A program made the position numbers and the translations under genes. Of a stretch of 11,890 nt of DNA, positions 7,121-11,890 are shown one piece after another. Numbering within the stretch: the first letter of the stretch is position 1; the number at the start of each line of letters is the position of its first letter. Source of the stretch: CAZXDS01 sp964639525 (GTDB lineage: Bacteria; Bacteroidota; Ignavibacteria; Ignavibacteriales; Melioribacteraceae); the NCBI GenBank assembly GCA_964639525.1, contig CAZXDS010000104.1, positions 1-11,890 on the forward strand. The letters are read 5' to 3'. The notes beneath the pieces were generated by a model. It worked only from the letters and a program-made list of their open reading frames with translations, made no database searches and was not told the origin of the DNA.

Positions 7121-10100
7121 TTTGTACTCCTTCAATCATTTCAATTGTAAAAATTGTTCCTTCGCCAACAACACTTTCATTTACAAAGATTCTTCCGCCG
7201 TATTTGCCTAATACTTGCTGCGAAAAATGAAGTCCGAAACCCGTTCCTTCGCTTTCGGAAAAACCTTGTTCAAAAATTTCTTTCCATTTATGTTTTGGAA
7301 TTCCACAACCCGTATCGATAATATCAATACAGATGTGGGGGACTTTGTTATATAAACGGATAGTAATTTTTTTAATTTCTTTTTTATCTTTTAATGCTTT
7401 ATTTGAGTTATGAACGTTGTTGTCCAATATGTCCGCAAGTTCGTAATTTTTTATCAGAGCATATTTGCTGTCGGATAATTTGTTCTCAATTTTTAAAATT
7501 ATTCCGGTTTCTTTTGCAGCGGGCAATAATGCTTTATAAATATTTTTAGATACGTTTTCTACATTGCTTGAAAATTTTTGAAATATTTCTTTTTTAAGAT
7601 CTGCAAGAGCTTTTATAAGAGTCACCAACTCGCCGGATATTTGGGATAGAACTATGTTTTTTTCTCCCGATAAATTTCCGAGGGAATTTAAATTTTCAAT
7701 TATGTAGTTGTAGTTATTTGATATTATATCAACAGTTTTATTTTTTATGTTTATTTCTCTATTTAATAAAAGAATCTGATTAATTGCCGGTGCAGTAGAT
7801 TGAAGGAATGTATTTTTTCTTTCTTCAAATTGCTTAACAAAATCTTCATCATATTTGTCCTGTGTATTTGAGCAATAAAGATGGAGACTGTTCAAATTTC
7901 GTAATGCCCATTCTCCATGTGTAAACCGCATGATTTGTTTTAGTAGATCATCATAATATTCCTCAGTACTTTTTGCACTTTTTCGATAATTAATTATCCG
8001 GACGAAGATTAGGTTTGTGAAAAGCAGAGTTAAAATTAGTATAATCGGAGGCAAAAGAAATTTCACATAAAAAACGTCCGCTCTTGAAGCTAAAAAAAGA
8101 ATAAGATAATAAAGGGAAATATTAGTAATTATTATTCCTGTAGATAAAAATGTTTCCCATTTGAATTTTTTTATCGCATATCTTGCCTCAAAAAAAACAA
8201 TTATAAAACCAAACAGTACTAGCAGAAAATAAATTTGAATTGTCCGGTTATTTATTGTTTGATAAAAGATTCGCGGAACTGAAAAAAATATTGAAGAAAG
8301 GTAATCCCTTTCATTTATCAGTAGTGTTTTTCCAACGGACACTGAATGGAATGATTTTATCTCACCGCCGTAAAATTGAATTTTAATATCGTATTTATTT
8401 TTTCCATTTAATCCAAAATGAGCAGTTAAATCATTTTGCCTGTTAGGTACCGTGTTTTCGCTTCCAATTTGTTTGAAGGCAATAAGATGTTCGGGAACAT
8501 TAATAAATCCGTCTTCATAAATAAATATTTTTGCCCCAATACCTTCTGAATTTGACTTAGAGCCGTTCAAATTAATTTTTAGGAAGTTGCTGTCATTTAA
8601 GTTGTTAATCCAAAGTAAATTTTCACCGTACTTCGTTCCAAAAATATCAAGGTCTCCGTCATCATCAATATCAGCAACTGCAGTTTCATCTGCAAACGGA
8701 GAACTGATTTTAAATTTATCTGTTTCATCTATAAAATTTTCCCCAAGTTTGTTGATTAATAAAAAATTACGTGAAAATAATGGCTCTGAGGCGGTAATAA
8801 TTATATCAGTGAAACCGTCATTATTAAAATCGCCAAAATTCATCGAACGTTTGCTGCCGAACTTAAAATTTGATTTAGGGAGTTTAATGCTTTTTAAACA
8901 TTGCTTAAAAAATCCTTTACCATTGTTTTTATAAATTACAAGTTTAAGTGCGTCAGTAAGTAAAAATATATCCAAATCGCCATCATTATCGTAATCAATT
9001 GCACCGCCTGTTACGGTTTCAAACTTTGGAATCGGGGAAAATCTTTCAATAGTTCTATCTGTCCAGACATTATTTTTTTTGATTAGAAATTTATTTGTTC
9101 GCCACATATTTATTAAGTAGAAATCATTTTCGCCGCTATTTGTAAAATCGGCAAAGATGCTTGCCCTATTCCACCCCCTTGATGCTTTGTAAAGAGTAGT
9201 ATCTGCTTCAAAATAACTTCCCCATCGTTTATTTTCAAAAAGCAAAATTTTTCCCGTTTTAGGACCTTCGCCATAATAATAAATCAGTTCAATATCCAAA
9301 TCGCCATCCTGGTCAAAATCAATTGCATCAATATTTTTAGGGACACGTATTTTAACATAGTTACTTAAATTTACTCTGATAGATGGAAAAAATTTATTAT
9401 TATCATTAATAAATAAGTTTAACCAATTTGATTTTTCTTCTTTTGAGATAGTTATTAAATCGGTTTTAAAATCGTTATTAAAGTCTGCAAAGTGCGTTAA
9501 AAGCGGTTTCCCGATATTCAAAATATCTGTTGAAGTTGAAATATCAGTAAAGGGAGATGATTTTATATTTTGGTAAATACGGGACGAATGATTTACTGAA
9601 CGATTCAGAACGAATAAATCGGGGGCGGAATTGTTTGAGAGATTGATAAATGCAAATCCCGATGCTGTAATATTAGATATTCCGGCTATATTAAAAGCAC
9701 CTGCCATATTTGTAAAGTAGTTTGTTTCAGATTTATTACCGAGATAAATTTTACCATCTGAAGTAGTGAGCAAAATAGATTTACCAAAAACTTTTGTACT
9801 GTTTACCTGCATAGTATTTGGTACTATAATATTTTGTAAAGCATTGTTTATTTCCAACTGAAATTTTCTAAATCCAAATTGTTCCTTTTGTGGGGGAAGA
9901 AAGATTTGAGAACTATTGTCATTGTAAAATTTAAGAGTATCATTTGAAACAGTATATTTCTTACTGTTTTGAGATAAAATAATTAGATCTTTTCTTTTGT
10001 TTATGTATAATCTTGTAACTTCATTATAATTATTGTTGGGAAAGGGGATGCTCTTAAAGCTTTCACCATTAAATTTTATTAATCCTTCAGCTTTTACACC

Positions 10101-10625
10101 AAGATATATTTCTTTGTTTGAAAAATATATTAATTGGTTTATATGATTCCTTATAAATGATTTGATGGGAACAATAATATTGTTTTTCAGTTGAAGAAAA
10201 GTGCCGAAATTGCCGTAAATATAAATATGATTATTATCTACTTTAGTGATGCCTTGTACGGGAACCGGATTAACATACAAGAGTTTTTCCCATTTATTAT
10301 TTTGAAAAATATAAAAATGAGTTTTCCAATCTGAGTCCATACATGCTACAAAGATTTTTTCCTCGGTAAGTTGTTTCCAATGAAATCTGCCATATCTATT
10401 ACTATGAGGAATTGAAAGTCTTTCCCAATTATTATTTTTAAAATGAAATAAATCCCCTGAATTATCAGCGAGGAAATAATCATTGAGTGATAGTCCTGAT
10501 AAAATTTTTAATGATTTGTTAGTCGGTGAAGTTATTTCATTCCATTGGTATATAATATTTTCTTGCGCAAAATTATTTGCAAAGAATAAGAACAAAAAAA
10601 GTAGAATTTTTTGAAAAAGTTTCAT
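7092..10625 (-). CDS. Membrane histidine kinase with FG-GAP/ASPIC-UnbV-like ectodomain
   Basis: 1177 residues from the preferred ATG; an in-frame ATG at 10655 adds MQFVNNEKQI before a good signal peptide, and neither start has a strong ribosome site. Order: signal peptide 1-20 (FA|Q); propeller-like blades about 25-290 (NNNWERL, NNKWEKL); FG-GAP/VCBS Asp motifs at about 381, 436, 544, 599 and 652 (DFDQDGDLD, DYDNDGDLD, DIDDDGDLD); an ASPIC/UnbV-like domain 681-771 (NGSKSNSEGIGAKI, HFGLNG); three membrane helices near 796-812, 827-846 and 855-876; a helical linker 880-1060; and a HATPase_c domain 1060-1165 with N-box N1069/N1073, G1 box DTGCGIP (1104-1110) and G2 box GTGFGL (1127-1132). The odd helix count puts the repeats outside the membrane and the kinase in the cytoplasm. 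No standard HisKA H-box is visible; H903 (RFTHGEWALRNL) is the best phosphoacceptor candidate. Its stop overlaps the start of the sigma-54 activator, its probable substrate. Confidence 0.9.
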   Translation of the reverse strand: MKLFQKILLFLFLFFANNFAQENIIYQWNEITSPTNKSLKILSGLSLNDYFLADNSGDLFHFKNNNWERLSIPHSNRYGRFHWKQLTEEKIFVACMDSDWKTHFYIFQNNKWEKLLYVNPVPVQGITKVDNNHIYIYGNFGTFLQLKNNIIVPIKSFIRNHINQLIYFSNKEIYLGVKAEGLIKFNGESFKSIPFPNNNYNEVTRLYINKRKDLIILSQNSKKYTVSNDTLKFYNDNSSQIFLPPQKEQFGFRKFQLEINNALQNIIVPNTMQVNSTKVFGKSILLTTSDGKIYLGNKSETNYFTNMAGAFNIAGISNITASGFAFINLSNNSAPDLFVLNRSVNHSSRIYQNIKSSPFTDISTSTDILNIGKPLLTHFADFNNDFKTDLITISKEEKSNWLNLFINDNNKFFPSIRVNLSNYVKIRVPKNIDAIDFDQDGDLDIELIYYYGEGPKTGKILLFENKRWGSYFEADTTLYKASRGWNRASIFADFTNSGENDFYLINMWRTNKFLIKKNNVWTDRTIERFSPIPKFETVTGGAIDYDNDGDLDIFLLTDALKLVIYKNNGKGFFKQCLKSIKLPKSNFKFGSKRSMNFGDFNNDGFTDIIITASEPLFSRNFLLINKLGENFIDETDKFKISSPFADETAVADIDDDGDLDIFGTKYGENLLWINNLNDSNFLKINLNGSKSNSEGIGAKIFIYEDGFINVPEHLIAFKQIGSENTVPNRQNDLTAHFGLNGKNKYDIKIQFYGGEIKSFHSVSVGKTLLINERDYLSSIFFSVPRIFYQTINNRTIQIYFLLVLFGFIIVFFEARYAIKKFKWETFLSTGIIITNISLYYLILFLASRADVFYVKFLLPPIILILTLLFTNLIFVRIINYRKSAKSTEEYYDDLLKQIMRFTHGEWALRNLNSLHLYCSNTQDKYDEDFVKQFEERKNTFLQSTAPAINQILLLNREINIKNKTVDIISNNYNYIIENLNSLGNLSGEKNIVLSQISGELVTLIKALADLKKEIFQKFSSNVENVSKNIYKALLPAAKETGIILKIENKLSDSKYALIKNYELADILDNNVHNSNKALKDKKEIKKITIRLYNKVPHICIDIIDTGCGIPKHKWKEIFEQGFSESEGTGFGLHFSQQVLGKYGGRIFVNESVVGEGTIFTIEMIEGVQNAETGITDN
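7127..7132 (-). promoter_or_regulatory. Ribosome binding site AAGGAG for the sigma-54 activator
   Basis: On the minus strand AAGGAG precedes the ATG at 7120 by 6 bases. It lies wholly within the last codons of the kinase gene, which fixes the activator start and indicates translational coupling. Confidence 0.85.
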
Positions 10626-10771
10626 TATTTGTTTTTCATTGTTAACAAATTGCATATATCAATTTTAATGCCCCGCTAAAAAAAATTAAGCTACTTATTT
10701 TATATCACTATTTAAGCAGCATAGAAAATAAAAGTGAAAAATCAGTTAAAATATACTAATTTTTTTTGAAA

Positions 10772-10789
10772 GCAACACAAAACTGTTGC
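10772..10789. promoter_or_regulatory. Palindrome GCAACA-N6-TGTTGC, possible activator enhancer site
   Basis: Perfect 6-base arms around a 6-base spacer, with a GCAACAC half-site repeated 47 bases further on (10819-10825). It lies about 107 bases upstream of the sigma-54-like promoter at 10896. That is within the usual enhancer distance for NtrC-type activators, and one is encoded next door. No U tract follows on either strand, which argues against a terminator. Binding is inferred. Confidence 0.4.
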
Positions 10790-10895
10790 GACGCCGGATA
10801 ACACTATAGCCCAAATAGGCAACACTACAAATCATCGTTTTATCTAAAATCCTAATTTATTGGCAATAATAAACCTTTTTTATCCAATTTTGTTT

Positions 10896-10910
10896 TGGAA
10901 CGTAAATTGT
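10896..10910 (+). promoter_or_regulatory. Candidate sigma-54 (-24/-12) promoter TGGAACGTAAATTGT
   Basis: Compared with the sigma-54 consensus TGGCACG-N4-TTGC, this has TGG, ACG and TTG at exact spacing; the deviations are A for C after TGG and T for C at the last -12 position. A transcript would start near 10922 and reach the zinc-ribbon ATG after about 45 bases. The changed -12 C weakens the case. Confidence 0.42.
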
Positions 10911-10967
10911 CGCATAAAGGGAAAGCGATTCAAAAAAAATCAAAATTATTTGTAAAGAGAATTAAGT

Positions 10968-11186
10968 ATGGATATTGAACAAAGCTATAAAATTTGTCCC
11001 AAATGCAGTTCGTTTTTTTGCGGCATTAATGAACCTGATAAATATTGTTCAATTTGCGGCGAAGAATTAATTGAGGCGTGCTTAAAGTGTGGGCAACCAA
11101 TAACAAATCCTTATGCAAAATTTTGCAAATATTGCGGTGAAGCATATCCCGGGAGAATAAAAACAAAAAATCAATTTAACATTTAA
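10968..11186 (+). CDS. Small double zinc-ribbon protein
   Basis: 72 residues with four CxxC knuckles: C10/C13, C27/C30, C38/C41 and C53/C56, plus C18. This spacing makes two four-cysteine zinc ribbons. The arrangement YCSICGEELIEACLKCG followed by FCKYCGEAYPG resembles DUF2321-type zinc-ribbon proteins of unknown function; that family match is from memory and unverified. There is no signal peptide, so it is probably cytoplasmic, possibly binding nucleic acid or protein. The start ATG is preceded only by a weak AAAGAG site. The next gene begins 14 bases after its stop, so they probably share a transcript, possibly from the sigma-54-like promoter upstream. Confidence 0.75.
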   Translation: MDIEQSYKICPKCSSFFCGINEPDKYCSICGEELIEACLKCGQPITNPYAKFCKYCGEAYPGRIKTKNQFNI

Positions 11187-11200
11187 TATTTGGAGAAAGT

Positions 11201-11707
11201 ATGAAAACTAAATTAATAATTATCGTTCTGTTTGTTTCAACAATATTTCTAATAAACGGATGTAATAAAGATGGTTCTACGGAACCCGAAGTAACAACAA
11301 ATAAATTAACGATTGTCCATTTTGGAGTTGATTGGTCCGAAGGCAAAGCTGCATCTGCAGACGGTTCGGTTGTAGTAGATAATCCTGATGGTGAAACAAT
11401 AGGCTGGTGCCCAAATGGTAATGGTGGCGGCTGGGGAACAGGTGTCTGGTACAGGGCTTTTAATGATAAAATTTACAGAGTCGGCGCAGGGGATTTAACC
11501 ACAGTAATCAAAGCAGATACAAGTTTGTGGTCTAATGATGTTTGCGGTACGCCTCTCACAAACGGTGATATTTGGGTAGCACAATGTCAAGACGGTTATG
11601 TGGCATTTAAAGTAATTAATGCTCCCGCAGATTCAGCAACTATTGCAAATGATCCAATGTGGAGTGTTGAAGTAGAATATGTTTTTTCAGCGTCGATTGA
11701 TTTTTAG
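11201..11707 (+). CDS. Predicted lipoprotein of unknown function
   Basis: 168 residues, preceded by GGAGAAAG. The N-terminus is a lipoprotein signal: a basic start (MKTK), a hydrophobic core and a lipobox-like INGC with C21 as the predicted lipidated cysteine, followed by a short polar linker (NKDGSTEPE). Asn at the -2 position is slightly unusual but tolerated. The mature part is rich in Gly, Trp and beta-branched residues (GWCPNGNGGGWGTGVWY) and contains three more cysteines (GWC, DVC, AQC) that could form disulfides. The segment NGDIWVAQCQDGYVAFKV looks like a beta-hairpin module found in small envelope lipoproteins of this phylum, but I do not recognise a named family. It is likely periplasmic or outer-membrane anchored. 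It probably shares a transcript with the zinc-ribbon gene. Confidence 0.8.
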   Translation: MKTKLIIIVLFVSTIFLINGCNKDGSTEPEVTTNKLTIVHFGVDWSEGKAASADGSVVVDNPDGETIGWCPNGNGGGWGTGVWYRAFNDKIYRVGAGDLTTVIKADTSLWSNDVCGTPLTNGDIWVAQCQDGYVAFKVINAPADSATIANDPMWSVEVEYVFSASIDF

Positions 11708-11723
11708 TCAGATATGTCATCCC

Positions 11724-11753
11724 TTGGGTGTCGCAAAATATCGCGGCATCCAA
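11724..11753 (+). other. 11-bp RNA hairpin after the lipoprotein gene
   Basis: TTGGGTGTCGC (11724-11734) pairs along its whole length with GCGGCATCCAA (11743-11753), allowing two G-U pairs, around an 8-base loop. It starts 17 bases after the stop codon. No U tract follows (TTATAAACGG), so it may be a 3'-end stabilising or processing hairpin, or a repeat element, rather than a classic terminator. Confidence 0.5.
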
Positions 11754-11807
11754 TTATAAACGGATTTGTTAAGTAGATAATTTTAAAATTTATTTAGAGG
11801 AAATAAG

Positions 11808-11890
11808 ATGAAAAAGATAATATTATTTGTAGTAACGTTATTATTATTAACAACGATTAGTCATGCACAATTTACATCGGTTCAAAATGG
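11808..11890 (+). CDS. N-terminus of an exported protein (3' partial)
   Basis: 27 codons are visible: a signal peptide MKKIILFVVTLLLLTTISHA with likely cleavage before QFTSVQNG. The ribosome site AGAGGAA (11796-11802) is 5 bases before the ATG, the best-formed in the plus-strand genes here. The A|Q cleavage style matches the other exported proteins in the window. The mature protein is outside the window, so its function cannot be stated. Confidence 0.75.
   Translation, partial: MKKIILFVVTLLLLTTISHAQFTSVQN

Larger units (their letters stand above)
10626..10967. promoter_or_regulatory. Divergent control region between kinase and zinc-ribbon genes
   Basis: A 342-base AT-rich region with no convincing coding sequence, between the minus-strand kinase and the plus-strand zinc-ribbon gene. 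It must hold promoters for both directions. Visible elements are the palindrome at 10772-10789, a second GCAACAC half-site at 10819-10825, and a -24/-12-like sequence at 10896-10910. I could not identify a convincing promoter for the kinase direction. Confidence 0.7.

Noticed and set aside
7121..7135. TTG start at 7135 for the sigma-54 activator.
   Set aside because: It would include the AAGGAG ribosome site in the coding region; the ATG at 7120 has perfect spacing and starts directly at the receiver domain.
8587..8934. Plus-strand open frame of about 115 codons opposite the kinase gene.
   Set aside because: It lies wholly antisense to the clear FG-GAP coding region, with no ribosome site or recognisable protein features; the same applies to the plus-strand frames at 5702-6037 and 6270-6572.
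7092..10625. Identification of the kinase/regulator pair as the known PorY/PorX T9SS control system.
   Set aside because: PorX has a receiver plus PglZ-type output, whereas this regulator is a sigma-54 AAA+ activator; the kinase ectodomain also differs.

Overview
The window looks like a piece of a draft or metagenome-assembled genome from the Bacteroidota/Chlorobiota/Ignavibacteriota assemblage, with Ignavibacteria-like bacteria as my best guess. The reasons are: AT-rich DNA; two secreted proteins ending in a type IX secretion system (T9SS) type A sorting domain with the QNYPNPFNP motif, each preceded by an LPVEL...LNWQTATEV...YGFEI.RA module; signal peptides ending in A|Q; and a 100-base N run marking a scaffold join. 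No rRNA, tRNA, CRISPR array, transposase or phage gene is visible.

Layout. (i) 1-1127: 3' part of a calcium-binding-type FG-GAP/VCBS repeat protein with a T9SS tail. (ii) 1219-3157: a two-gene operon of a stand-alone receiver domain and an exported formylglycine-generating-enzyme-like (SUMF1-fold) protein, the latter interrupted by the assembly gap. (iii) 3266-5560: a large secreted mosaic protein with two copies of a 136-residue module around cadherin-like domains, and a T9SS tail. (iv) 5561-5728: a short convergent intergenic region with several palindromes. (v) 5729-10625, minus strand: an overlapping pair, an NtrC-type sigma-54 activator with its receiver domain and a very large membrane histidine kinase whose exported half combines propeller-like, FG-GAP and ASPIC/UnbV-like regions. 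(vi) 10626-10967: a divergent control region. (vii) 10968-11707: a small zinc-ribbon protein and a lipoprotein, probably one transcript. (viii) 11808 to the end: the start of another exported protein.

How it may work together (inference). The kinase/activator pair is a complete surface-sensing system. Its sensor half is built from the same repeat class as the secreted protein at the left edge. The activator keeps the GAFTGA loop needed to contact sigma-54 RNA polymerase. The divergent region holds a good -24/-12-like sequence pointing at the zinc-ribbon/lipoprotein pair, with an 18-base palindrome about 110 bases upstream that could be the enhancer. This makes a testable local circuit: ectodomain signal, kinase, sigma-54 activator, divergent envelope genes.

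A second theme is repeat DNA in surface-protein genes. Both T9SS genes carry unrelated repetitive inserts (a 7-base tandem repeat; a 51-base inverted repeat) at the same homologous point just upstream of the sorting domain. A relative of the 51-base element sits again just after the second gene.
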